DNA of 55,821 bases from a virus (IMGVR_UViG_3300027733_001676:1-55821), one strand, 5' to 3'. Shown: positions 18,040 through 25,948, numbered from the stretch's first letter. Notes: a model not told the origin generated them from the sequence alone. Made by a program: numbers and translations.

Positions 18040-18311
18040 TACTTGGTAGCAGACTTAGCGGAAGTAGCGGTCTTAACTGAGGTAGCAGACTTAACTGGTG
18101 CGGTCGAATTAGACATATAACCAGCATTCAAGACCTCACGTAGTGCCTTAATCTGGCGACCATCTAGGTCAACGCGGGTCTTACCACTACGCAATGTCAA
18201 ACGTGAAGCCTTCTTGGCCTTCGCTAGAGGAGTGGAGAGGTAAATTTCAACACCAGCGGTGTTATGGCCTACGAAGTTAGTCTTGTTACGAGCGTTTGTA
18301 CGAGTATACAT
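18039..18311 (-). CDS. Small basic protein with Ala/Thr/Lys-rich tail
   Basis: The 90-aa basic protein has a first part with a conserved-looking core (RSGKTRVDLDGRQIKALREVL, about 42-62). It ends in a low-complexity Ser/Ala/Thr/Lys tail built from repeated K-S-A-T and K-T-A-T units. A similar A-V-K-T-A-T linker occurs in the gp32-like protein. The gene is more GC-rich than its neighbours. A sigma70-like promoter lies 68 nt upstream and the downstream gene is coupled by TAATG. A nucleic-acid-binding role would fit the charge; I do not recognise a family. Confidence 0.55.
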   Translation of the reverse strand: MYTRTNARNKTNFVGHNTAGVEIYLSTPLAKAKKASRLTLRSGKTRVDLDGRQIKALREVLNAGYMSNSTAPVKSATSVKTATSAKSATK

Positions 18312-18378
18312 ATTATTTTTTTCTTTCTTTTTTATTTGTTTATTTTTTGTTTCGTTAGTGTATCACCAACTTATAATT

Positions 18379-18407
18379 ACTATACACTATTAGTTGTGTT
18401 TCGTCAA
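18379..18407 (-). promoter_or_regulatory. Sigma70-like promoter (TTGACG-17-TATAGT)
   Basis: On the - strand, TTGACG (18407-18402) is followed after 17 nt by TATAGT (18384-18379). It is in the 108-nt gap between the UvsE gene and the small basic protein and points at the latter. Confidence 0.55.
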
Positions 18408-18419
18408 CATCTTTTTCAA

Positions 18420-19328
18420 TCAAAGTTGAAATTCTTTTTCAAACCTTTCCAAAGCATAATCCTTAGCCTTGAATTCAAATTCAAAGTCCACATCTAAATC
18501 AACATATTCAGTTGGCAACTCACGTACATAATCACCATGCGCACGTGGGTTTTTGTTGGTAAGGTCGTTGTCGCTAAAATGGAACAATGATCGGTTGGGC
18601 CATGTTGATTTGGCAAGCATTACCGCATCTTTGGCAGACAACTTGCCTGGATTACAACGTTGGTGCAAATTATCATACGTGATTGGAATACCAGTCTTGG
18701 TATAAATAAAGTCATAAAGCTGTTGTACATTCCAACTATTAGGCTTGTCTTCATTTTCCAAGACTAACCGTGATTTTACATTGATTGGTAAATTATTGTA
18801 GACGTTGATGAATCGATTTGCAATTTCTTGTAGGTCACCTTTGTAACAATTCATATGGATGTTTATAGGAGCATCATATGATTGTGGAAGACCAAACAAG
18901 TCCATCATAGTAGCATGTTTGGTTAATTCAATGATAGATTTAGCAGATACACCTGGGTTACCACTAGCTGGTACAACAAATTGATCGGGGTGTGTACTGC
19001 ACCGAACATTATATTTCTTGATAATATCAGATGCAATCTTGAATTCTTGAAGAACAAGAGTATAGTCTGGAAGTATATTAAGAGAAAGATTAGCTTCTGG
19101 AAGTGTAGCTAGTGGAAATAGATCGCTACTAATTCGATAATTCCAATTACGTTTACCACAAAATTCAATAATCTTACGTGTAACAATTACATTATTAAGT
19201 GTACGTTTGGATACAATAGATAATGCTTCTTTGCGTTCTAAGGCAAGAAAACGAGTTTTGGTCATGGTGTTAGCTTTAACACCTTGTTCTTGAAGTTTTA
19301 GGGAGATACAACACAATGATTTTTTCAT
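18420..19328 (-). CDS. uvsE: UV damage endonuclease, UvsE/UVDE family
   Basis: It nicks DNA 5' to UV photoproducts, starting excision repair without a glycosylase. The 302-aa TIM barrel shows the family's metal ligands in order: HPDQF (H113), NIHMNC (H158), LENED (E191), YDNLHQRC (D219, H222), FHFSDN (H250), AHGDY, then FEFKAKDYAL near the end. I start at the ATG at 19328; a TTG three codons earlier is less likely. In bacterial UVDE a lysine sits two residues before the H250-equivalent; here it is Leu248. T4 itself uses the unrelated DenV. Confidence 0.85.
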   Translation of the reverse strand: MKKSLCCISLKLQEQGVKANTMTKTRFLALERKEALSIVSKRTLNNVIVTRKIIEFCGKRNWNYRISSDLFPLATLPEANLSLNILPDYTLVLQEFKIASDIIKKYNVRCSTHPDQFVVPASGNPGVSAKSIIELTKHATMMDLFGLPQSYDAPINIHMNCYKGDLQEIANRFINVYNNLPINVKSRLVLENEDKPNSWNVQQLYDFIYTKTGIPITYDNLHQRCNPGKLSAKDAVMLAKSTWPNRSLFHFSDNDLTNKNPRAHGDYVRELPTEYVDLDVDFEFEFKAKDYALERFEKEFQL

Positions 19329-19335
19329 TGTATTC

Positions 19336-19363
19336 AATGTAACATGGATTTATAAAATGTCAA
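19336..19363 (-). promoter_or_regulatory. Possible promoter (TTGACA-16-TACATT) for uvsE
   Basis: TTGACA (19363-19358) and TACATT (19341-19336) are 16 nt apart on the - strand, just upstream of the uvsE ATG. The -10 box is weak, and a start site 7 nt downstream would fall at the ATG. Confidence 0.3.
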
Positions 19364-19365
19364 TA

Positions 19366-19767
19366 TTAAACTGATCCACTGACAACTGATCCGGTGGCAC
19401 AACAATTAATTCCGCATATTGGTGTAAAATAGCCAGTAAATGTCCAATTCTTTTCATCAGTTTTACTGGTTTTTTGCCAAGTAGCATATTTATTTACACC
19501 TTGAGATAAAATATATTCATATTGATTGGTTAAATCTGAATATTCATCACTTAAGCTTATAAATTCACTACTATTGTTTTTTCTATAAAATATCTTATTT
19601 TTGTATTTTGTTAGTAATTCACCTTGTTCACCAGTAAAAATATCAGTTGGAGCATCATCTATTTGCGATTTACTTCTGGCGGTTTGCGCAAAATTAGCAA
19701 TTTTCTGGATAAATTTTTGAAACCTATCTGAAAATGTATAATTTGAATTGTCGTTGTTACTCGCCAT
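19366..19767 (-). CDS. Hypothetical protein with Cys-rich C-terminus
   Basis: I start at the ATG at 19767 (MASNNDNS), which gives 133 residues and follows a CTATTTAT motif; an upstream start at 19848 would run into the DruA-like gene. The N-terminal half looks helical and charged. The C-terminus is short and unusual: TPICGINCCATGSVVSGSV. No signal peptide and no recognised domain. Function unknown. Confidence 0.5.
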   Translation of the reverse strand: MASNNDNSNYTFSDRFQKFIQKIANFAQTARSKSQIDDAPTDIFTGEQGELLTKYKNKIFYRKNNSSEFISLSDEYSDLTNQYEYILSQGVNKYATWQKTSKTDEKNWTFTGYFTPICGINCCATGSVVSGSV

Positions 19768-19777
19768 ATTTACTATA

Positions 19778-19785
19778 ATAAATAG
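19778..19785 (-). promoter_or_regulatory. CTATTTAT upstream motif
   Basis: CTATTTAT on the coding strand, 10 nt before the ATG at 19767. It is a variant of the ATATTTAT motif found before many virion genes here; possible late promoter. Confidence 0.3.
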
Positions 19786-19792
19786 TAAATGA

Positions 19793-20971
19793 CTATCTTC
19801 CCACCTCACTAAAATAGGTATTTTTAGCAGTTTGATAATCCATACCAATCATTTGGTTATAATAAAGAATATCATCCTTTAGTCTATTTTCAGCTTTCAA
19901 AGTCTGATATCTAGCAATTGCCTTTGCTTTCCACCACTCCAAAATAGCCTTTTGTGTGTATAAAGGATTGAATATCAATTTACTTTCATCAATCTTACTA
20001 CACAAAAAGTCTTTGGTGTTCTTATATGGACAAGCATAATATGTACCCCGTTCAAATCCATGTACATAGGTGCTTTGTTTAATACCCAACTCTGAGAAAA
20101 TCATACTAATAACCCTAGCTTTTGCTCCGGTTACAGGCCCACTTACACCTTCTCGTTGTGTCATAGCCTTTTGATATTTATCAGCTTTATTGGTTTTAAT
20201 CCAATCATGCCAAACTTTATAAATAACATCATCTGGTTTAATAGACATCTTACCGGCGCTTGCACCACACTTATGCCACCATTTTAGACTATTATACATA
20301 CTATAACTGCCGTAAAGGCTCGTTGTAGTGATTCCAACCAAAAGCTGGTCATATAGAGCCTGCCATGCGTTCCTGACCGTCTCTGCCGTGACTAAAGCAG
20401 CAATTAACTTACCTCCTAGGAAATTATATCCAAAAGGTTGGGTGCTCATGATACAACTACCAATGGCACTATGAGCCAATCGTTTTTTCTTCAACTTATC
20501 ATCTGCAGTCCAACCAATATATTTATCTCGGTCAGTAATAGTAATAACATCACTGGACATACTAATGACTCCCAAATATCTTGGATTGTCTAGATTGCCA
20601 TCTGTAATTAGAAACTTTACGAATCTACCAGGCGTTTGAGCAAACTCCATAGTATGAACAAAGGTTCTAAGCATCAACCAATCATTCTCTAGGATTTTAT
20701 TGTTTACATGTACAACGGTAGGATTTAAGTCTTGGATCTCTTTGATAGTCAACGACTCATTGTGAATATCGGTTGGAGTCCAAATTTTGGCTTTGACCTG
20801 AGAGGCTCTTGAAGAGTAGTTATTTAACTCTTGTACCTCAATCCATTTTTTGTAAAAGGTTTGTTCTTCTACACTCATGGATTTTAAAAAATCCAAGTTC
20901 TCAACCAACTTTTGTTTGTTAACATTATAATCAAATGCTTCAATCCCGAAAAATTCTTGCAGTGCGTCCAT
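19793..20971 (-). CDS. DUF4338/DruA-like protein
   Basis: The 392-aa protein has a central block (about residues 120-265) that follows the pattern I know from the DUF4338/Druantia DruA domain. It has YLGVISMSSDV, DRDKYIGW, RLAHSAIGSC, NFLGGKLIAAL, a V-x-x-x-W-x-x-x-Y segment, then TTTSLYGSYSMYNSLKWW and a G-x-S-x-G loop. In bacteria DruA belongs to the Druantia anti-phage system, and related domains occur in transposase-like proteins; the biochemical activity is unknown. No other Druantia genes are nearby. The ATG at 20971 overlaps a TATAAATA. A role in replication, counter-defence or inter-phage competition is conjecture. Confidence 0.6.
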   Translation of the reverse strand: MDALQEFFGIEAFDYNVNKQKLVENLDFLKSMSVEEQTFYKKWIEVQELNNYSSRASQVKAKIWTPTDIHNESLTIKEIQDLNPTVVHVNNKILENDWLMLRTFVHTMEFAQTPGRFVKFLITDGNLDNPRYLGVISMSSDVITITDRDKYIGWTADDKLKKKRLAHSAIGSCIMSTQPFGYNFLGGKLIAALVTAETVRNAWQALYDQLLVGITTTSLYGSYSMYNSLKWWHKCGASAGKMSIKPDDVIYKVWHDWIKTNKADKYQKAMTQREGVSGPVTGAKARVISMIFSELGIKQSTYVHGFERGTYYACPYKNTKDFLCSKIDESKLIFNPLYTQKAILEWWKAKAIARYQTLKAENRLKDDILYYNQMIGMDYQTAKNTYFSEVGR

Positions 20972-20978
20972 ATTTATA
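20971..20978 (-). promoter_or_regulatory. TATAAATA late-type promoter overlapping a start codon
   Basis: On the - strand TATAAATA ends on the first base of the DruA-like ATG. If it works as a promoter here, the transcript would begin inside the coding region, so a role as an A/T-rich initiation region is as likely. Confidence 0.3.
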
Positions 20979-20989
20979 TATATCCTATC

Positions 20990-21232
20990 ATGAAGTACAA
21001 AAAAATCAATCCCAAAGAAGATACATTCTACATATTCGAAATATCAAGTATCAAGTATGTCATTTATGATAGTGATATGAATGAACCAATTTATTATGGT
21101 AGTTGGAATATGGTTGAGGGTATCATAAAGAATATAAAGAAACACTCCAAGAAAGCAAATATTCTTTATTATGTAAAAGATAAAAGCGGACCCCTGTTAA
21201 TGAGTCCGCTTTGGTCACATAAAGGTGAATGA
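20990..21232 (+). CDS. Possible small + strand gene
   Basis: An 80-aa frame from the ATG at 20990 reads like protein (KEDTFYIFEI, YVIYDSDMNEPIYYGSWNM, a Lys-rich helix, LYYVKDKSGPLL). No - strand gene covers this interval. It is the only + strand gene inside a long - strand block. It diverges from the DruA-like gene 18 nt away. Its last third coincides with a hairpin that serves as terminator for the - strand gene at 21233. No ribosome-binding site is obvious. Unknown function. Confidence 0.42.
   Translation: MKYKKINPKEDTFYIFEISSIKYVIYDSDMNEPIYYGSWNMVEGIIKNIKKHSKKANILYYVKDKSGPLLMSPLWSHKGE
21183..21212 (-). terminator. Intrinsic terminator of the 21233-21598 gene
   Basis: A 9-bp perfect stem (AAAGCGGAC with GTCCGCTTT, 12-nt loop) is followed on the - strand by TTTTATCTTTT, 21 nt after the stop of the - strand gene. 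Confidence 0.7.
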
Positions 21233-21598
21233 TTAAGCAGTTACCTTTTCTGTTGAGACATTTTCAACACCAACTGGTGTTGTTTCCACAACCTTATTGT
21301 CAATCTTTACTACATTAATATTTAGTCCGTCTTTGATAAGACATCCACGATTCTTTGCTTCAAGAATATGTTGTTCAGTGATTGGTGTACAAGCAAGTAC
21401 TACACGTGGACGGCCCTTACCATTATGCAAATAACCAACCTCACCAACTTGTCCATTATCAATGGCCTTCTTGAGGCGAACTCGTAAAGTAATGTTTACG
21501 AAATCACTATTTGCGTTGTTTAGTTCTTCAATAGAAAACAGGTTGGTTGGCCATGTTACTACTAGGTTTGTCTTATTCTTACGATCTGTCTTTTTCAT
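21233..21598 (-). CDS. Small basic protein, possibly winged-helix
   Basis: The 121-aa protein has a segment VNITLRVRLKKAIDNGQVGEVGY followed by HNGKGRPRVVLA (about 35-70), which looks like a recognition helix plus wing; the G-K-G-R-P is also AT-hook-like. It stands alone between its own promoter (21666-21639) and terminator (21212-21183), with a good AAGGAT ribosome-binding site 8 nt from the ATG. A separate unit suggests a highly or early expressed protein, perhaps a DNA-binding regulator. No family recognised. Confidence 0.55.
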   Translation of the reverse strand: MKKTDRKNKTNLVVTWPTNLFSIEELNNANSDFVNITLRVRLKKAIDNGQVGEVGYLHNGKGRPRVVLACTPITEQHILEAKNRGCLIKDGLNINVVKIDNKVVETTPVGVENVSTEKVTA

Positions 21599-21638
21599 TT
21601 TTTATCCTTGTTTTATTGTTATACTGCGATTTAATTAA

Positions 21639-21666
21639 AGTCTACCACGATTATATCATCTGTCAA
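21639..21666 (-). promoter_or_regulatory. Promoter TTGACA-16-TAGACT
   Basis: TTGACA (21666-21661), a 16-nt spacer and TAGACT (21644-21639) on the - strand. It overlaps the 3' end of the CobT-like gene by 11 nt and drives the small gene at 21598. The same -10 box recurs at 24830 and 31521. Confidence 0.62.
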
Positions 21667-23797
21667 CACTTTCTACCATCTTTTTATTAAGAGTAGAAAC
21701 AATCTGATTTAAATTGTTAAAGTTAATAAAATTACTATCTTTACCATACATAATTTTGAACAAAGCACCATATTCAGTTGAGTTTATTGGTCCTGCATAT
21801 TCGGTTACAAAATATGAAATAACCTTGTATCCTGATGTAATAATCTTCTGCACTTGTTTACGAGTGTGTTGTGCAGCACTAGCACCAGTATATGAAACAT
21901 TTGATGTTGATGTAACAATATTAAAACATGGTTCTCCATCACTAATATTGATAAAGTAGTTTTCACTATTCACATCACACTTTGGCAAATGCTTCATAAT
22001 AGCTTCATAACACAATCCTTCTGGAGTAGTACCACTAGTTAAAATATATGGAAACAAATTTCTAATCTTAGAAAACTTATCCTTACGAGAATCATAAGCC
22101 ATAACTACATATGGATTTTTACCATAAGTACTACGAATACTGATACTCACATTAATATTTTCAAGCATAGTAGCTGCCTTTGCAATAGTGGTACACAACT
22201 TGATAGTATTATTCCACTTCTGACCAGACATACTAGAACTAGCATCCAAGCTAATATGAAAATTCATGCTCTTGTACTTATGTACAGCCGTAGTGTAAAA
22301 TATATTTTCTACACCCGCACCGATTTCATGTAAAATACGCTTGTCAATCTTACCAGTTTGACGACGACTAAACTTATCTACATTAATTTCATTACGAAAC
22401 TGAATTCGTTTTGCTAGCTTAACTCCCATAACAATACCCATATTGATATGCTTTTGAAGTTCAATATCTAGATGAGCTTCAGTCTCATTTGTTGATTTAA
22501 GATGTTTAGAATAATATGAATTATACACAACCTTCTTCAGAGGAAACTCGGATGAATCAATCAACTCACGGGTTAGATTCTTCACAACAATGCACTCAAC
22601 AGCACCAGTGCCACCATAGTTACGAACATAATCTTGAGCAACATCTAAGATTTCAACTTGACTCTTTTCCAAAACATCAAGCAAATTTTTTTCTTTCTTG
22701 GAAACCTTTTTCTTTACAATCTTACCATTTAAGAAATCCTTCTGTTTAGAAAAAGCCTTATCGATCTTATTCTGTTTGGTCTTGCTTACATTTGGATCCT
22801 TGCCAATATTCTTGTTTGGGTCTTCTTGACTGGTTATGGATGTAGAATTACCTCCAAAAATATCATCTGTATTAGAAGCATTTGAATTTGATGATGAATC
22901 TGATGAATCACCCATAGCAACTGGGGTTGACGAATTGTTATTATCATCGGTGTTAGGAGTGCCATTTGGATCGGGTGTACCATCTCCATCATTATTCTGA
23001 TTAGATGGACCATTTTGTTTGACATCAGATCCCTGTTTGATATTAGAAAATGCAATTTCTGCAATCTTAAATGCAAGATCATAACGACTTTTTGCAGAGT
23101 CCAAACGAACAATATTACTCAAATCGAGTAGTTTAGCAATATCATACAATCCAGGCAAAGCATTTAGATCGGTATTAACATTGGTCAAATTAATAATACG
23201 ATAAGAATATGACTCAGTTGTTGGTGTACAATATAGTTTGCTATTCAAACCATCATCGATAACCTTGCTGTTAAAGTACTTATCGTAAAGTGACTGATAA
23301 TAACCACGATAACCAGGAGCAGACTTATAGATACAATAATCGATAAATCTATCTTCAATGTAATTAAAAGTCATCTTACAAAACTCAGCAACCTCTTCCT
23401 TTGAAATGTTCAAAGGTTCAGTTAGATTGTAAATACTACGAGGAACATTGCTATACAGATCCTTGTATAATTGCATGTCGCTATAAACAATATGACTAGC
23501 TTCATGTAGTGCCAATCCGACAGCTACATCAAAATTATTCTTGTTGTTTACATCACTACCGATATAAACCACTTCACCATCGGTGCAACTCACATTACGA
23601 TCATTAAACATTACTGGAATAGATTTACCAGTAAGAATGGTAACGTAATTTGAAATTGCACGGCGAGCAGACGACAACCTAATGAGATCAGCAGTAGCTT
23701 GAGTATCAGATGATGATACATCTACCATATCCGAATCATCGCTGAAATCCCAATCGATGTCATAATCTTTAAGCCAAAAGTCGCTGTAGTTACTCAT
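21656..23797 (-). CDS. CobT-like VWA protein with N-terminal HExxH metallopeptidase motif
   Basis: The 713-aa protein has three parts. Residues 40-230 contain LALHEASHIVYSD, a zinc-metallopeptidase HExxH at 98-102. Residues 255-360 are a low-complexity N/D/S/P-rich then Lys-rich linker. From about 505 a VWA domain follows, with a complete MIDAS: D-A-S-S-S near 517, T in SGTTPEG, and D in SDGEP. CobT, the VWA partner of CobS in aerobic cobaltochelatase, has a similar acidic linker, and MoxR-VWA pairs act as metal-insertion or protein-remodelling machines. Its ATPase partner is the next gene upstream, 33 nt away in the same operon. Substrate unknown. Confidence 0.75.
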   Translation of the reverse strand: MSNYSDFWLKDYDIDWDFSDDSDMVDVSSSDTQATADLIRLSSARRAISNYVTILTGKSIPVMFNDRNVSCTDGEVVYIGSDVNNKNNFDVAVGLALHEASHIVYSDMQLYKDLYSNVPRSIYNLTEPLNISKEEVAEFCKMTFNYIEDRFIDYCIYKSAPGYRGYYQSLYDKYFNSKVIDDGLNSKLYCTPTTESYSYRIINLTNVNTDLNALPGLYDIAKLLDLSNIVRLDSAKSRYDLAFKIAEIAFSNIKQGSDVKQNGPSNQNNDGDGTPDPNGTPNTDDNNNSSTPVAMGDSSDSSSNSNASNTDDIFGGNSTSITSQEDPNKNIGKDPNVSKTKQNKIDKAFSKQKDFLNGKIVKKKVSKKEKNLLDVLEKSQVEILDVAQDYVRNYGGTGAVECIVVKNLTRELIDSSEFPLKKVVYNSYYSKHLKSTNETEAHLDIELQKHINMGIVMGVKLAKRIQFRNEINVDKFSRRQTGKIDKRILHEIGAGVENIFYTTAVHKYKSMNFHISLDASSSMSGQKWNNTIKLCTTIAKAATMLENINVSISIRSTYGKNPYVVMAYDSRKDKFSKIRNLFPYILTSGTTPEGLCYEAIMKHLPKCDVNSENYFINISDGEPCFNIVTSTSNVSYTGASAAQHTRKQVQKIITSGYKVISYFVTEYAGPINSTEYGALFKIMYGKDSNFINFNNLNQIVSTLNKKMVESVDR

Positions 23798-23830
23798 ACT
23801 ATGTTGTCGTCTATTGTTATTGTTTATTTA

Positions 23831-24805
23831 TTAGAAAGGAGGCTGCTCAGTCTTTACAGGATCATTGAACAACGTCGCCTTTGTTTCGATCTTTACATAC
23901 TTCTGTACTAGCTGACGTAGATAGGTCCGTTCACTATCCACGCCACCATCTTCACTAAAGTTAGGATATATCGTGGTCTCGGCGATTTCAAGCAAATTAA
24001 ATCCATCAACGATCAATTCTGCAATTTCCACAGTGGTACGAGTTGGAATAAAGTTGGTTAATTTGCTGTCATCTTGTTTGATCTGCTTACGGGTATGATC
24101 AGCAATTTCACAAATAGCTTTGAGAATCTCAAGATGTGAATCATCCGTCAGTTTAAAACGACTCTTAAGTAGATTAAACTCAACGTCCTTGTCAAGAGGA
24201 GTCATTTCAATCTTGACTGGAAAACGTGAAAGTAGAGCACGATCCATTACACGGGTAGCGGTATATTCGTTACCTATGTTAGCGGTGGCGATAAAGGTAA
24301 CACCTTCAGCAACCTTAACAATCTCACAATCTTCCTTTTCATCCAAACGAAGATAACGTTGTAGATCGTCTAACACAGTCATTAGAATATTTACACCATC
24401 GTGATGACTACGAGAAATTTCGTCAAGAAGAATAATAGCATTTGGAGTACGAATAGCTTTAATGAAGGTTGACTCCTTGAATAAAGTACCAGTGTTCTTG
24501 TCGAAGTGAGTATTACCAATCAAAGCACTACGAGCATCCTGCGTAGCACCAAGATTGAAATAGAAAAACTTTTCTTCCTTATTTAGGACGTTAGCAATAG
24601 TTTGCGCAGCGAGAGTCTTGCCACATCCGGTAGGACCAAGAAGTAGAATGTTCTTGCCACGAATAGCAGAACGTACCATGTACTTCCACTTGACATCATC
24701 CATAATCAACGAAGATGGACGAAGGTTGATACAAGTATTGAGATATGACTTGATATCAAAATCAGCTGCGGTTGTCAGGTTAGCGGTATTTTTCGAATTT
24801 TTCAT
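23831..24805 (-). CDS. CobS/MoxR-family AAA+ ATPase
   Basis: The 324-aa AAA+ protein has Walker A GPTGCGKT (57-64), Walker B IILLDE (D128, E129), sensor 1 FIATANIG near 175 and an arginine-finger region RALLSRFP near 193. Length and layout match CobS, the ATPase of aerobic cobaltochelatase, which T4-like marine phages are known to carry; MoxR is the close alternative. It is expressed from its own TAGACT-type promoter and lies directly before the VWA/HExxH gene, so the pair probably forms one complex. Whether cobalamin is involved is not shown by sequence: the reductase here is the B12-independent class I. Confidence 0.8.
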   Translation of the reverse strand: MKNSKNTANLTTAADFDIKSYLNTCINLRPSSLIMDDVKWKYMVRSAIRGKNILLLGPTGCGKTLAAQTIANVLNKEEKFFYFNLGATQDARSALIGNTHFDKNTGTLFKESTFIKAIRTPNAIILLDEISRSHHDGVNILMTVLDDLQRYLRLDEKEDCEIVKVAEGVTFIATANIGNEYTATRVMDRALLSRFPVKIEMTPLDKDVEFNLLKSRFKLTDDSHLEILKAICEIADHTRKQIKQDDSKLTNFIPTRTTVEIAELIVDGFNLLEIAETTIYPNFSEDGGVDSERTYLRQLVQKYVKIETKATLFNDPVKTEQPPF

Positions 24806-24829
24806 ATTGAATGTCTCTTAACTACAATC

Positions 24830-24857
24830 AGTCTACCACCACTTTTTTGAATGTCAA
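24830..24857 (-). promoter_or_regulatory. Promoter TTGACA-16-TAGACT
   Basis: TTGACA (24857-24852), 16-nt spacer, TAGACT (24835-24830) on the - strand, 25 nt before the AAA+ ATPase start. It lies just after the terminator of the preceding gene. Confidence 0.65.
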
Positions 24858-24871
24858 CGGTCCAAATAAAA

Positions 24872-24894
24872 AAACCACCAAAAAATGGTGGTTT
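24872..24894 (-). terminator. Intrinsic terminator of the secreted repeat protein gene
   Basis: A 9-bp stem (AAACCACCA / TGGTGGTTT, 5-nt loop) is followed on the - strand by a T-rich run, 25 nt after the stop at 24919. Confidence 0.75.
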
Positions 24895-24918
24895 GAGTTT
24901 ATATTTAAAATGATACTA

Positions 24919-25260
24919 TCAATGATGATGGTGATGATAATGATGCACTGGACGACCCCAACCACCATATACAACAACTACTGGTTGTGGTTGTACATAT
25001 ACTACAGGTTGAGGTTGTACTACTACAGGTTGTACATAAACCACTGGCTGTGGTTGAACATACACTACAGGTTGTGTATAAACCACTGGTTGTGGTTGTA
25101 CATATACAACTTGTGTTGGGGGATTTACAATTCGATCAATAACGTGAATTACTGCGACTCCAGTCAATACTTTACCAACCGTAGCCCATTCTCTATCTCC
25201 AGCAAATGTTTGAGAAGCTAGAGTTGCACTCAATGCGGCGATAGTAATTAATTTTGTCAT
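24919..25260 (-). CDS. Exported Pro/Val/Tyr/Gln-repeat protein with natural C-terminal His tail
   Basis: The 113-aa protein starts with a textbook signal peptide: MTKLITIAAL, a small-residue stretch, and a cleavage site after QTFA at residue 20. About 25 mature residues follow (a hydrophobic VLTGVAVIHVIDRIV), then seven or so imperfect copies of a P-V-V-Y-V-Q-P-Q unit (about 48-98). It ends in HHYHHHHH. Good ribosome-binding site AAGGA, own promoter and own terminator. It resembles host cell-envelope proteins more than phage ones. A periplasmic or surface metal-binding role is a guess from the His tail. Confidence 0.72.
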   Translation of the reverse strand: MTKLITIAALSATLASQTFAGDREWATVGKVLTGVAVIHVIDRIVNPPTQVVYVQPQPVVYTQPVVYVQPQPVVYVQPVVVQPQPVVYVQPQPVVVVYGGWGRPVHHYHHHHH

Positions 25261-25288
25261 ATTTATCCTTTTTTAGGTATACCCTTAT

Positions 25289-25315
25289 AGTATACCAAAT
25301 TTAAAAAATTGTCAA
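25289..25315 (-). promoter_or_regulatory. Promoter TTGACA-15-TATACT
   Basis: TTGACA (25315-25310) and TATACT (25294-25289) on the - strand with a 15-nt spacer, 29 nt before the ATG at 25260. The spacer is slightly short. Confidence 0.5.
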
Positions 25316-25948
25316 CTACTTCTTTTTAGCTTTACCACCCTTGGTATATTTAATAACTAACTTCTGTAAATTCTTTGGTAGAGTTGGTGGTGTATAGCTT
25401 GGCTTTGGACTCTTGTGTTGAACTTGAGTTTCAAACTTACCAACCGCACGCATTGGTTGATCTGGGTTATCTTTCTCATCGTTCATGTTCTTAGCCTTAA
25501 TGTTCTTGACCACCTTGTTGTTCTTTTCTGGATCAACTAGATTTTGTTCTCCAGCTGCTTTATCGGCCTTCTTACCACCTTCTTTATCTTTACTATTTTC
25601 TACATTACGTTCGTAAGCAGCATCTACGTAGTTTAAATCTTTAGACGCTAAATATTCTTTTACGAATTTCTTAACATCGTCAAATTTCATGAAAAGCTTC
25701 TTGGTTCTATCAGTAGAGTCTTTAAATGCTTGTACATCGCAAATACCATGTACTATTGGTCTAATACTAATATGATATGGTTCACAATCACATATATTGT
25801 AATTGCCAGCATCGTCGAGTTCAATAGGTTTCTTGATTTCTTTTGATAATTCGTCGATTAAATCATTCCAAGAAGACGGAGCATTTGTATATTTTTGCTC
25901 CAATGTTTCTTTTACCAGTTTATTGACTAATTCTTTAGAAGACTTCAT
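25316..25948 (-). CDS. Hypothetical Lys-rich protein
   Basis: I start at the ATG at 25948 (MKSSKELV); an ATG four codons earlier is possible. The 210-aa protein begins with a helical region, then a compact part with NICDCEPYHISIRPIVHGICDVQ (about 50-72) that looks folded. After residue 115 it is a long, charged, probably disordered Lys-rich tail ending in GGKAKKK. The acidic and basic low-complexity tail recalls scaffold or DNA-associated phage proteins. No family recognised. It is preceded by a CTATTTAT motif at 25961. Confidence 0.5.
   Translation of the reverse strand: MKSSKELVNKLVKETLEQKYTNAPSSWNDLIDELSKEIKKPIELDDAGNYNICDCEPYHISIRPIVHGICDVQAFKDSTDRTKKLFMKFDDVKKFVKEYLASKDLNYVDAAYERNVENSKDKEGGKKADKAAGEQNLVDPEKNNKVVKNIKAKNMNDEKDNPDQPMRAVGKFETQVQHKSPKPSYTPPTLPKNLQKLVIKYTKGGKAKKK

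Noticed and set aside
22834-23112. M/I/L/H-rich frame on the - strand inside the CobT-like gene
   Set aside because: It is an alternate frame of the low-complexity N/D/S/P linker of the VWA protein.
24811-25221. + strand frame rich in Tyr, Trp and Asn
   Set aside because: It is the antisense of the PVVYVQPQ repeats and the terminator; the - strand gene has a signal peptide, ribosome-binding site, promoter and terminator.
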